DNA of 64,000 nucleotides, from assembly GCA_025506515.1 (NCBI GenBank), contig CM046456.1, positions 16,596,294 through 16,660,293 of the forward strand, in the 5' to 3' direction. Below are positions 34,489-46,279 of the stretch, in pieces. Made by a program: the position numbers and the translations under genes. This stretch comes from Flaveria trinervia (taxonomy: Eukaryota > Streptophyta > Magnoliopsida > Asterales > Asteraceae). The notes beneath the pieces are model-generated. The model saw only the letters and a program-made list of their open reading frames with translations. It was not told the origin of the DNA and made no database searches. Every line of letters starts with the position of its first letter. The first letter of the stretch is position 1.

Positions 34489-35848
34489 GCGACTGAGGGC
34501 CATCCACATGAAAGTCATGCGACTAAGGTCCATACGCCCGGATGTCATGCGACTGAGGTTCATTCACATGGGAAGCATGAGATTGGAGGCTATGCGACTG
34601 GATGCCCATTCGCCTAAGTGTTCTCACACGTATGAAGGACCATACGACCGAATATGGTCCATACGCTCGAATGACAATAGTTTGTTGTCTGACTTTTGGG
34701 AAAGTGTAGAAGTAGGCTCAGACCTTTAGGGTTGTTGATGTTGTGATGGGCATGGATGGTGTCATGTATGATAATGATGGGTGATGCCGTATGGTATGGA
34801 TGGTGCAATGCGTGTGATTGATGTGTTGTGTGATGTTGTATGTTTATGCATGATGTATGTTATGTATGATGTTTCCCTGTATGACGGTGACTGTGTATGT
34901 TGTTGTTCCTTATTATGATGTATGCTTATCTTTCCTGTGGCTTTGCGTGTTATGTTTATGAATGAATTGAAAGTATTATGTAACATAAAGTGAAAGATAA
35001 AGAAAAGTGGAACATGATGAATGCATTCATTAATAAATGATGACAGTAAAAAAATCTTACAAGCCTTGTATGTCGGGACACGCCATTAAAAGGTGTTAGC
35101 CCAACGGTGTGCGAGTTCGCTACCCCATGAGGATGCACATGAGGGTCTTTCTTTGTGATTGACCATTTGTATGGAACCATTGTTGCTTGCCTTAGGTACT
35201 GTGGCTAGAGGTGCTGGGCATCGTGAATGAAGGTCTATGATAGGCTTAGGTCTAGTACCATGAGCATGAAGGGCATATCACATGATAATGGTATACCTGA
35301 ACTTTATCTTAGGTACTGTGGCCAGAGGTGCTGTGCTCTATGAATGAAGGTCTATGATAGGCTTAGGCCCAATACCATGAGCATGAAGGGTAAAGTTCAT
35401 GGTTTTGATGAAAGGAAAAAATGTAATGACGAACGAATGAATGATGAAGATAATAATGATATTATCTATATGTACGTATGTTGTATGATTGCAAGAAATT
35501 AAAGAACTGTTTTAACGAAGGAAAAGGATGTTTTATTATAAAACTAGACCTCACTCAGCAATGCTGACTTTTATGTGTTTCCTGTTGGCAGGTAGTGATT
35601 GCTGAGGATGGCACGGGTGGCTACTTAGATTTTTTAGATGGCATCCATTTATATAATGCTTTTGTGATGTAATGCAACAATCTATATTGTAACTGGTTAA
35701 CGGTGTATTATTTGGCAAAAGCTTTTATAACGAAATGAAATGTCATTTTTGAATGTTTTTGCTGCATTGTTTACGTTAGATAAATGAAAATATACGTTTT
35801 ATGTGCGATGATCGACCAGTTGTAAACGTCCTGAGAATGGGGCCTTAC
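34489..35848 (+). repeat. Element A 3' LTR, distal part
   Basis: Continues from 28777. TGATG-rich tract (34730-34900), GGTACTGTGGC repeats (35196, 35313), GATAATAATGATATTATC (35449-35466), then TTGGCAGGTAGTGATTGC and GCTGAGGATGGCAC, ending GGGGCCTTACA, followed by target duplication ATATC. Here the second half of the LTR inverted repeat reads CTAGACCTCAC (one change). Confidence 0.88.
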
Positions 35849-37948
35849 AATATCTATAAGCTCTTTCCTGTGTTCATGAGTTTTCCTCACCAACTCCATT
35901 GACTTGATCTCCTGAGGCTTTAGCATTTTTGTTATTTTGGTGAATTCAAGATACTGAGGGTTATCCATATCCAGAATAATCATCTTGTTGTACATCTTCT
36001 CAGTTTCTTGGAAACTACTCACCAGCCTTCTTAAGGACTCACCTTGAAGCTTGTTCAATATTTTTCTTGGATAATTCCTTGACTGCAACCACATTCTCAC
36101 AGCAGGTATGCTCATATCATTAGGGTTTGGGTGGTGCAATTCTATCACAGGAACATCATTAATATTTAAGCTTTCATTCAAAGGTGTCCATTCTCCATGC
36201 TCAAGTTTATCTCATTTGGATCTTCTGGAGCTGACGACTCTGCAAACATGCATTTCTCATACTCTTCATTACTTTGAGTCACTGTCAGTCCATCCAAATA
36301 AACTCTGTTATATTTCAACCTGATCAGATAATTGTATCTGTCTTCAAAGTCCATAGGAATATCATCTTGAGTCTTTTCAATTGGAGAATCAGCAATGTTA
36401 AATACATCTTCATCTTCAAGCACTTCATCATACCATTCATTAGGTAAATCTGACTCTATATCATCCAGTGCTTCAAATCTTGTTGTATTTCTGTTTCTTT
36501 TACATTCTCAATTGGATCAATAGTCTTTTGAACTTTAGAAGGAATGGAAGAGGTTTCAACTTCATCGATTTTCCTTTTTCCTTTTTCTACTTCAGTAAAC
36601 TTTCCAGTTGTAGTTTCTTGAGATTCTTGAGCAGTTTCTTCTTCAACAACAATCACTTCACTTTCCTTCACAGGTTTTTTCAAACTTTTTTTACCATCTC
36701 AATTTCCTTAAACATTTTCTTAACTTTTCTTCAATTCTATCATCATAACATTCTTCTTTTGATAACTTTCTTTTAACATTTCATTTTCTTTCTTCAAACT
36801 TTCAATTTCTTCATTCTGAGATACAATCTTTGACTTTAACTCTTCAAGTTCATCAGAATCATCATCTAGTTCAATTTGAATACAAGCATCTTTTAATTGT
36901 TTTATCTCTTGTTTTTTTCTTCAACAATCACAACTTTAGGACTTTGAGATTGTACATCAGAAATAACATTCTCTGTAATTGGCTCAGACCATAAAGTGTC
37001 AAAATCAAATGCTTGATTAAAATCAACATTCTCAACATGGTCTTCTTCATCATCATCATCTTCCTCAGATTCTTCGACAATTTCTTCTATAACATCTTTA
37101 ATAAGATCATTAGGATTCATAGGTTCATCCTCAGTCAAATGAAAATGTTGTTGATTAATGTCAACAATGTCATCAACCACATTTCTCATGTACTCAAACA
37201 TAGGTACATTAGCAGCAACAATGATCACTGCTAGCCTCTTGTAAACTACCGCAGACATATACTCTAAAATAAGTCTTTCACCTTGTACTCCATAAGCATG
37301 TATGTATGGCTATTCTTCATTTATAATCAATAGGAGAAATCATGGGTACATCAAGTACTTATTCCTCTTTCCCTTTTCCAAGTTGAATATGAATCCATTC
37401 ATGATCCACTTAGCCATGTTAAATCTTCTGTTAGTGGCTATGGCTATTATAGGAGATGCTATATCAACTGGAAATGAGTTCCATCGTGCACTTTTTCTTG
37501 ACATGCAGTGCTGAAATACATAACATAGCAGCTTCCAGTGATTGTGAACTCGTGCTCTAAAGAATTACTTCTTTGGAAATTGATCTGGGTGACCCATCTG
37601 CATAAATATTTCTCTACACTCATTGAAAGTGTACTCAGATAAATCTTGATCTTCATTTTTACCCAATCTTAATGCAAATCTGATAGAATCTTCGGATACT
37701 TCAATCATATGGTCATTAGTAATAAATCCTCTTACAACTTTTCTTCAATGATCATCTAACTCAATTTCTTCAGTTCTCCAGAACTTCTTAATCAGTCTCT
37801 CATATATAGTAGGTCTAGCACACATAGCATAGACATATTTGGTTCTTAGCAGAAATGTAATCATATCTTAATATCCATTAGCTTTTCTAACATCCTTATT
37901 AAGAAATGCAGCCATATTGTGTTTTGGCTCAAACTTTAGAATATTCAT
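35849..37948 (-). pseudogene. Copia element 1 extra ORF, N-terminal part (broken)
   Basis: Starts at the ATG at 37948 (MNILKFEPKHNMAAFLNKDV). It shares the P-x-H-N and hydrophobic pattern of the extra ORFs of elements 2 and 3. Further on are YERLIKKFWR, CMSRKSARWNSFPVDIASPI and MAKWIMNGFIFNLEKGKRN. An acidic stretch with EEIVEESEEDDDDEEDHVE follows, then a Glu/Lys-rich, coiled-coil-like segment and a basic cluster EKGKRKIDEVE near 36600. No signal peptide or membrane segment is seen. Stops and shifts occur near 37730, 37310, 36900, 36690, 36460 and 36180. It is cut at 35849 by element A and continues at 10238. Confidence 0.6.
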
Positions 37949-38761
37949 ATGTCAATCAAAAGAAACATGAATTAGTATGAAGGTTTTCAACTCATTTAAG
38001 TTTTTATCAAATGTTTAGAAATGAATAAATCCTTCACTAACTTTTAAGTTTTCTTAATAAAATTTTATATTTTAAAATTTGATTAATTTTATGAAAACTC
38101 AATGATTTGAAATTATTATTTAATGATTTAACCAAATTTTAAGATATATATCAATTAGGAGATTTGTTTCTATTTGAAATTGAATATATAATTCAATTTG
38201 ATGAAAAACATTTAATTTTTATTTGAAAAGCAATATGTCGATTCATTTCAAGTTTATTATTTTATTATTATTTTAACTCTGAAGCATATTGAATCATCAA
38301 AATTTTTTTTGTGATGAAAATCTTGTTTTGATGATGTTTACATGTTTACAATTCATTATCATTAACAATTTCAAGTTCCATTTGTAACAAACAATCACAG
38401 TAATCAATCATTTCAAATTTATTCAAGATATTAGGGTTCGAATGCCCAAATAGGATTCAAACGTCCGATTGTTTTTGATGTTTTTATACACTGATTTGAT
38501 GATATAAAGTCATGATGTTAATCGCAATCATTGATATTACCTTATACGATCATACAATCTTGGTAGAACTAAGTAATCAGTGTGTATTTTAGTGAGTCGA
38601 AGCTTTGAGAACAAGAACAGAGAGAATGAGAGTAAATTTTGGAATGAAATGAACTTCTGTGCAAGTGTTGAATTTATACAAGAGTAAAAACCCTTAGACG
38701 CATTACAACTGTTTAGGCACATGAGATTGTGCAAAACGCCCAACACTTAACCATGAATTTC
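37949..38761 (-). other. Copia element 1 spacer before the extra ORF
   Basis: AT-rich leader with no coding sequence. It contains one copy of the word GTTTAGGCACATGAG (38711-38725), related to the motif seen twice in the continuation at 40324-40470. It is interrupted by solo LTR F. Confidence 0.5.
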
Positions 38762-38766
38762 AGACT

Positions 38767-40323
38767 TGGAACACCCGAATATTTATTATTTTGAAGCCGG
38801 TGAAGAAAGAAAAGAAAATAAAGTCCAAAAGTCGAGGGACCAAACTCGCCAACGAAGAAAAGTTGGGAAATGTGGTGATATATGTAGGGAGAGGGCAGCC
38901 CACTCTCCCCACACTCACATTTCAGCTTATAAAGAGAAGAAGAGAGAAAGAAAAGGAAAAAAAGAGGAAAAGTGCCGGTTCGGGTCGCCAAAATCGTCGT
39001 GAAGCAAGCCAAATCGAAGCTCTTGTCGTTGTGCTCGTTTAGGTGAGTTCTAGGACCCCTCTTTTACATGTTTTTGAATGATTTTGGGGCTGGAACACAT
39101 CTGAAAACCCTTTTTCGCATTTTTGGGTGAAAACCCGTATGTATGCGTGTATGTATGCGTAGGACCCGTTGGGGCTTGATTTCTTGCTTGGTTGTGCTTG
39201 AATAATGTTATGGTATGCATCCCTAAGGTTTAGGATGGTTGATTTAGGCTTAAAATGGGTTTAGATGAGTTTGGAGGCCGAAAACCCTTGGCTGCAGTTG
39301 GGGTGAACTGCATTCTGCATCAGTTAGGGCTAGGCGACCGACTGGAGGCCGAATGGAGGCCAGACGACCGATTAGGGTGCGACTGATGATGTTGGGCAGA
39401 TGAGGGTGATGATGTTGTATGTTGGGCAGGATGAGGGTGATGATGTTGTATGTTATGTATGTATGATGTTGCCCTGTATGATGTGATGTTGATGCATGTT
39501 AATGTTCCTTAGTATGTTATCTTTCTTGTGGCCTTACGTGTCATGTTAATGAATGAATGAAGTATTATGTAACGTAAAGTGAAAGATCAAGAAAGAGGAA
39601 CATGATGAATGAATTCATGTATTAATGAACGAATGAAACGTCTTGCACACATCGGATAACGGGTCCTTCTTGGTGATTGACCCTGAATGTAGAACCTCTA
39701 CCGCTCACCCCTAGTACTATGGCATACGTTTAGCTGTTCATTTGTTGACTTCGGCCCAGTAGCTAAGACTGATGGTTACTCCTAGTACCATGGCATACGT
39801 TTAGCTGTTCATTTGTTGACTTCGGCCCGGTAGCTACGACTAACCGGGGTGTAGCACATGGTATTGGTAAGGATGATGTCCGATGTGCAAGTAAGGTAAT
39901 GAAAGAACGAATGAACGAATGAAGAAGATAATAATGACGTTATCTATGTGTACGTACGATGTGTGATCATGTAAAAGTAACGAACGGTTTTATATGAAAG
40001 TAAAGTATGTTTTATTTATAAAACTAGAACTCACTCAGCAACGTTGACTTTGATGTGTTTCCAGTTGGCAGGTAATGGTTGCTGAGGATGGCACGGGCGA
40101 CTACTCAGCTCTTTTGGGGATGGCATTCTTTTGATTAATGTTTTTGCTTTGTAATGCGAACAAGCTATTTTGTAATGAATGTCGTATTAACTTGCAAAAA
40201 CTTTTACATGGAAATGAAAGTTTGTTTTAGTTTTCTGCTGCGATTTATTAAATACGAATGTAATTATATGTTTTATGTGCGATGAGAACCCAGCTGTAAG
40301 CGTCCCGGGAACGGGGCCTTACA
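38767..40323 (+). mobile_element. Solo LTR F (gypsy LTR subfamily I)
   Basis: TGGAACACCCG...GGGGCCTTACA with a perfect target duplication AGACT (38762-38766 and 40324-40328). There is no internal region. It contains the donor-like AGGTGAGTTCTAGG (39040-39053), GCAGTTGGGGTGAACTGC, the GATAAT palindrome (variant, ATTAAT-free, near 39927) and TTGGCAGGTAATGG. At about 1.56 kb it is shorter than the A and B LTRs; the GCGACT word array is nearly absent. Confidence 0.9.
39705..39848 (+). repeat. Two-copy tandem repeat of about 70 bp in solo LTR F
   Basis: The block CCTAGTACCATGGCATACG...TTCGGCCCGGTAGCTA occurs twice (about 39711-39777 and 39782-39838) with a few differences. It lies where other LTRs carry their hairpin arrays. 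Confidence 0.8.
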
Positions 40324-40702
40324 AGACTTATGACCATGTTTAGGCGCATGAGGATTACTCAAAACATCTAACACTTATCACAAAACTGAAATTTCATCAT
40401 GCGGCTGAACATAGACTTATGGACACTGTTTAGGCGCACGAGACATTCATACGTCTAACACTTGTATAAATTTCACATACTTCAATCAAATCCCAATTTT
40501 GATTAATTTCATTGTTCTTCAAAAAATTTCCACACTTTGGTTAAACTTTGAACAATTTAGTAAGGCTTTGACTATTTGACCAAAATTTTGACTTTTTGAC
40601 TAAACTTTGACTTTTGACCAAAATTTTGACTTTTTGACCTTTTTATTTTTATTCATTTCTTGTCATTTTAGTCTCAAAACTTTCATAAAATTACAAACAT
40701 TT
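40324..40702 (-). other. Copia element 1 spacer, continuation, with TTGAC cluster
   Basis: Non-coding. Contains GTTTAGGCGCATGAGG (40338-40353) and GTTTAGGCGCACGAG (40428-40442), and eight TTGAC words (W-box core) between 40567 and 40638 in two near-repeated blocks. The integrase end at 40703 lies directly beside it, so the RT and RNase H of element 1 are missing. Confidence 0.55.
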
Positions 40703-41400
40703 TCAATTCTTTGCAAGAATCTTTTCCATATTTTTAAATCCTTTTATGTTCATTTTTAAACATCTCAAACACACATAAGCTTTGAATATTTTTGCATCCT
40801 CCTTTTTTATCCAAACATTTATATTGATAAACTCTTTAACAAATAACCACTTTGGACCATTTGCAACTGATGGAAAGGAGTTTTCAAGGAATTTAACATT
40901 GAACGTTTCAATGATAACATTCGTCTTAGAGTTATAAACTCTATACACTTTCGAAGCAGACGAATATCCAAGAAAGAATCAATCATCAGACTTTGAATCA
41001 AATTTGCCAAGATGTTCATTTGAATTTAAAATCAATACAGGACATCCAAAAGATTTAAGAAAATCAATATTGGGTTCTCCTGCCAAACATTAAATCATAT
41101 GGAGTTTTCTGTTTGTCCTTAACCAACAGAGTACGCTTTTGAATAAAACAGGCTGTTAATATTGCTTCATCCCCGAATGTGATAGGAATCATTGCATCAG
41201 CTAACATTGCTCGAGCAGCTTCAATCAAAGTTCTGTTCTTCCTTTCTACAACTCCGTTTTGTTGTGGAGTTCGAGGAACACTGAACTGATGAGCTATTCC
41301 TTTTACTTCACAAAAATTGTCAATATTAGCATTTTTAAATTTGGTTCCATTATCACTTCTGATTATTTTAACTTTTTGATCTAATTGGTTTTTCACTTTA
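40703..41400 (-). pseudogene. Copia element 1 integrase (broken)
   Basis: Minus strand shows IIRSDNGTKFKNANIDNFC, QFSVPRTPQQNGVVERKNRT (catalytic Asp and Glu region), ARAMLADAMIPITFGDEA and TPYDLMFGR. After a frame change come the C-terminal pieces VYRVYNSKTNVIIETFNVKF. This is the classical Ty1/copia integrase layout (INT before RT). The frame is interrupted near 41060 and 40950, and no RT follows. Confidence 0.85.
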
Positions 41401-42110
41401 ATGATAAACTCTTTTAAAAGATCAGCTGTTTTAGATTTTGTATGAAGAAAGAAAACCCAAGAAAGTCATGTATAATCATCAATGATGACTAAACAATACA
41501 ATTTCTTCCCGATACTCTGTATGTTTACAGGACCAAATAGATCCATGTGTAACATTTGTTATGGTTTTGAATTTGAGTTTATTTGTTTGGTCTTATAAGA
41601 CACTCTATGTTGTTTTCTTTTTAAACATGCTTTGCAGAGGTTAGATGTTGAGAACTTCTTTGAAGGAATTCTAATAACATAGTTTCCTGCTGAAAGCTTG
41701 TTCATGTTTTGGAAGTTTGAGTGACCGAGACATCTATTCCAAAGTTGGCTTTCATCATTAGATGCTCTAGCAATGAGACAGGTTGTTTCTATAGATGGAC
41801 CAACTTGTGACATGTCTAGTTTGTAAACATCTCTGTCACGAATAGCTTTGATAACAACCCACTCTTTGCTGATATGAAACCCGGGCTTATATTATAACAA
41901 AAAGAATCATCAAATAAGGTAGAGTAAAATTTATCGCATATTTGTGAAACACTCAAAAGATTGAAATTCAATTGTTCACAAAAGTTGACTTTGTCAAAAC
42001 TTATTATTTTGTTAGATACCGTTCCTTCACCGGTTATCTTTCCTCTTGAATCTCCACCAAACGCCACATGAGTACCATATTTTTGCTTAAAATCTTAAAG
42101 CAATGCTTGA
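41401..42110 (-). pseudogene. Copia element 1 protease to integrase N-terminus (broken)
   Basis: VAFGGDSRGKITGEGTV and LNFNLLSVSQICDKFYST are typical of the copia protease/GAG-pre-integrase region. LWNRCLGHSNFQNMNKLS with NLCKACLKRKQHRVSY supplies the zinc-binding H/C residues of the integrase N-terminus. Stops lie at 41816 and 41559. Confidence 0.8.
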
Positions 42111-43409
42111 TTGCCTGTCATGTGCCAGCTACACCTATGGTCAACATACCATGTGTTTACTGGTCTCTATGAGCGGACTTGCATGCAAGAATATTTAAGA
42201 GTTAGTAACCCAAGCCAAAATGGTCTTGGGTTTTCCAAATTTATCAACTACGGTAAACTGTTTGAAATGGAGTTTGTTTATGTCAGGTTTATTTTGAAAT
42301 TTGTGATTTTCAAATCCTCTTTTGAAAACAGTTTGATTATCTTTTATTTGTTTTGCTTTCAAAACATTAAATCTGTTTTTAAAATCATCATCAAGAAATT
42401 TTGAACTATTGCTTGAAACATTATAAAAGTTTTCATTGTTCATTTTCACTAAATGTGGAACAAATTGTCCGTGATCATACTGTTGTGATTTGACATTATA
42501 TTGATTATCATAATCTGAATTGATTCTTCTAAATGATCTCAAACATAGAGAAGGTGATTTTGTTGGATTTGAAATCCATTATAGTGATTTCTTTGAAACT
42601 TGGATTAGCATATCCTTGTTTGTCAAAATTCTTTTTAGGTGATTTCTTTCTGAAGAAAAAATCCTCTGTATTATGATTCCTTTCATCACACAATACATAG
42701 TATTTATTAAAATAACAATCAACTGTGTTGTGATTTGTCATATCACGTATGTGATAGTGTTTGTTGAAATAACACTCATAAGTGTTATGATTATACATGT
42801 CACATATATCGTAGTATTTTTATGGCTTTTGAAACAACATTTTCTTAACCATAGATGTAGATGCAACATTAGATCCTTGTTTAGATTTAGGAGTAGTCTT
42901 GTTAGGCTTTTTTTTTTGCTGTGTAAGTTTGGTCTTTTGAATTTTTGGATTTTGCTTTTGAACAATCTCACAATTCTTTATCTCCTTAGATACAAATCTA
43001 TGTTGAACAACGGAAGACTTAGGACCTGAACCTATTTTCAGATCAGAGTTGGATTTGTTCTTTGGTTTTGATATTATTTCTGATATTGTGTTCATGTCAA
43101 AAGTTCCTGCTGGCATAAACTTCACAGGTTTGATTTTACTTGAGTTGTTGTTTTGTTCAGACCGTTTAGCTTTTGAAGTTGGTCTTCTTCTTCTTTGATT
43201 TCTTGATGACTTCTTAGTATTTTATGGCTTAATTGAATCTTGAGAAGATTCTTTGTCACATTCTTTGTTTTGATTTAGTTCATTTGAACTTGAATCATCA
43301 GAAGATAGAATGTCTGATTTCACTTCTTGACATTTTCCTTACATTTTAAGATTGATCTCATTTGCTTTTTAAATATCTTGATTAATTTGGCATTCTCTAT
43401 GACAGATTC
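42111..43409 (-). pseudogene. Copia element 1 gag C-terminal region with repeated knuckle-like units (broken)
   Basis: A basic region (43125-42820: KFMPAGTFDMNTISEIIS, Lys/Gln-rich) is followed by two and a half copies of a 19-residue unit NHNTxxCYFNKxYxxxDxx (about 42800-42660) that resembles degraded zinc knuckles. After it come FKRGFENHKFQNKPDINK and GKPKTILAWVTNS leading into the protease. Gag is cut at 43409 by element G and resumes at 50047. Stops and shifts are present throughout. Confidence 0.65.
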
Positions 43410-43863
43410 TGTAACACCCGGATATTTTCTTTGAAGCCATCGAAAGAAGAAAAAGAAATAACGTCCAAAGTCGGGGGACCAAACTTGCTAAAACGCAAGA
43501 AAGTTTGGAAGAGAAGGAGAATAAGAGGGGAGGGCAGCCCACACCCTCCCCACATCTCCAAATTCTGCAACATAGAGAGAAAGAAGAGAGAAAAGGGAGA
43601 AGGAATAAAAAGCTTGGTTCGAGTAGTTTCAAGCATGCAAAATCATCGTGTAGCAAGTCTAAACGAAGCTCTACTTCTCGGTGTTGTTTGTGTGAGTTCT
43701 AGGACCCCTCTTTTACACGTTTTTGAATGATTTTGGGGCTGGAACACATCAGAAAATCGTTTTGAAGTGTGTGGGTGTTTGACCCGTTTGTGTAGGTATG
43801 TGTATGTGTATGATTTGTTTGGGTCTTGGTTTTGAGCTTGTGTGTGCTTGAATGGTGTTGTGG
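43410..43863 (+). repeat. Element G 5' LTR, proximal part
   Basis: TGTAACACCCGGATATTT... through GTGAGTTCTAGG (43692-43703) to AATGGTGTTGTGG, where the inverted piece H begins. Confidence 0.85.
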
Positions 43864-45633
43864 TGTAGGGCCCCATTTCCGGGACGCTTACGGTTGGATC
43901 CTCATCGCACATAAAACATATAATTATATTTAATCATTCATAAAACGTTGCAGCAGAAACATAAAAATAACTTTTCATATCATTACAAATTCTTTTGCAA
44001 GTTAATACAAGCGTTCATTTCAAAACATCATTCGTCCGCATTACAATGCAAAAACATTAACAAAAGAATTCCATCCAAAAAAGCTGAGTAGCCACCTCGT
44101 GCCATCCTCAGCAATCATTACCTGCCAACTCGACACACAGCAAAGTCAGCATTGCTAAGTGAGTTCTAGTTTTATAAAATAAAACATACTTTTCTTTCGT
44201 TAAACCGTTCTTTTCTTTCATGCGATCATACATGATATGTACACATAGATAATAATTATTATTATCTTCATCGTTCATTAACTTTCGATCATTCATTCAT
44301 CTTACTTCCATTCGTTCGTTCATCATTACATCTTTTCCTTTCCTCATCACCATGAACTTTACCCTTCATTCTCGTGGTACTGGACCTAAGCCTATAAAAG
44401 ACCTTCATCGGTGGTGCTCGGCACCAAATGGTCACAATACCTAAGGTAAAGTTCAAGTATACCACTGTCATATGTTATGCCCTTTAGTCTCGTGGTACTG
44501 GACCTAAGCCTATAAAAGACCTTCATCGGTGGTGCTCGACACCAAATGGTCATAGTACCTAAGGCACGCAACAATGGTTCATACATATGGTCAATCACAA
44601 AGAAAGACCCCGATGTGCATCCTCCTGGGGTAGCGAACCCGCACACCGTTGGGCTAACACCTTAATGGCGTGTCCTGACATCTAGTGCTTGCAAGACTTT
44701 CATCACTTTCATCTTTCATTAATGCATGCATTCTTACTTCATGTTCCTCTTTCATTATCTTTCACTTTACGTTACATAATACTTCATTCATTCATTAACA
44801 TGACACGTAAAGCCACAAGAAAGATAAACATACATCATAATAAGAAACATATCATACATGGGCATCAACATCATACAGGGCAACATCATACATACAAAAC
44901 CTGCATAATCATGCAACATCATCATCATCATGTCCAACATGCTCTCTAAGGCCTCAATCGTCATCTTACATGCTCTTACGGGAACCTTTACGTCAAAACT
45001 TACATCTGCACTTTCCCCCGAAAGTCAGAAGTCTAACTACACTTTCCTTCGAGTGCAACAGCCCTATATGGGCGTATGGACACCCTTTAGTCCATTGGCC
45101 TCCATGCGACTGAACATCATGCGAATGAACCAATGCGGATGAACACTCATGCGAATGAACACCCAATCGTGCGAATGGACTCTCATGCGGATGGAGCTAA
45201 TGCGGATGAGCACATATGCGACTGGACCCTCAGTCGCATGACTCCTCATGCGACTAGCCCCAATCGTGCGAATGAACTCTCAATCATGTGAATGGACCCT
45301 AATCGCACCTCATTTGGCCGTATGGCCTCCATTCGGTCGCCTAGCCCTAGCTGGTGCAAAATGCAGTTCATCCCGAACCCAATCTGCCATTTTCGACCTC
45401 CAAGCTCATCTAAACCCATTCTAAGCCCAAATCAACCATCCTAAACCTCAGGGATGCATACCACAACACCATTCAAGCACACAAAAGCTCACAAACAAGG
45501 CTCAAACGTAGCACACACACACATATACAATCGCATACGGGTCAAACATGCACCCACACAAAAACCCGATTTTCAGATGTTTTCCAGCCCCAAATCATTC
45601 AAAAATATTTAAATGAGTGGTCCTAGAACTCAC
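43864..45633 (-). mobile_element. Inverted LTR fragment H inside the element G 5' LTR
   Basis: Starts TGTAGGGCCCC (LTR end in reverse, one base changed) and runs through the reverse LTR to CTAGAACTCAC (45623-45633), where it joins forward LTR sequence of G. The last 290 bp or so of H and the middle of the G LTR are missing, and no target duplication is visible. It contains two copies of a unit with GGTACTGGACCTAAGCC and GGTGCTCGGCACC (44370-44420 and 44490-44545). Confidence 0.8.
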
Positions 45634-45929
45634 ACAAGCAACGCTAACTTTTATGTGTTTCCAGTTGGCAGGTAATGATTGCTGAGGATGGCACGGGGCG
45701 GCTACTCAGCTCTTTTGGATGACATCCATTTTTATAATGCTTTTGTGATGTAATGCAACATGTATTTTGTAACTGGATAACAATGTATTATTTTGCAAAA
45801 GCCTTTATAATGAAATGAAATGTCATTTTTGAAGGTTTCTGCTGCAGTGTTTACTCCAGATAAATGTAAATATATGTTTTATGTGCGATAATCAACTAGC
45901 TGTAAGCGTCCCGGGAACGGAGTCTTACA
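45634..45929 (+). repeat. Element G 5' LTR, distal part
   Basis: Runs from the junction through TTGGCAGGTAATGATTGC (45665-45682) and GCTGAGGATGGCACGG to GGAGTCTTACA. The primer site follows immediately. Confidence 0.88.
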
Positions 45930-45945
45930 AGTTGGTATCAGAGCC
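45930..45945 (+). other. Primer binding site of element G
   Basis: AGTTGGTATCAGAGCC directly after the LTR. An exact initiator tRNA-Met type site. Confidence 0.9.
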
Positions 45946-46279
45946 AAAGTTTAAGTGAAATGGATAAATTTTCAAAATAAACCTTAACTTAAACTGAGAA
46001 TGGAACGCAAAGGGAAGGGATGCCAATCAGAGTAGCTGCTTGCCATCAGGTATTTTTGTAATATTAACCGGAACTATGTGCGCATTTTATGTGGGTATGT
46101 CTTGTTTGTAGATTTAAACACTGATGTAGTCAGGACAGGTAATGCTTGGGGTATGAAGAGTAAACTAAGTGGCTAATCACAACTAGCCATTGTAATTAGG
46201 GACTTAATATACTTGACATAAACTGATCCATTTCCTTGAATGATCGTGTTGGTGTTTGAATCTTTTAGTGTGTGTGTGA

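Larger units (their letters stand above)
10239..35848 (+). mobile_element. Ty3/gypsy chromovirus-type element A (outer element, heavily interrupted)
   Basis: It starts TGTAACACCCG at 10239, ends GGGGCCTTACA at 35848, and is flanked by a perfect 5-bp target duplication ATATC (10234-10238 and 35849-35853). Only LTR sequence survives: 5' LTR pieces at 10239-10270, 19452-21102 and 23043-23396, and 3' LTR pieces at 28107-28777 and 34489-35848. Gag-pol of A itself is absent; between the LTRs lies only fragment D. It carries B, C, D and E as later insertions and itself interrupts the extra ORF of copia element 1. Intact LTR length would be about 2.2 kb. Confidence 0.8.
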
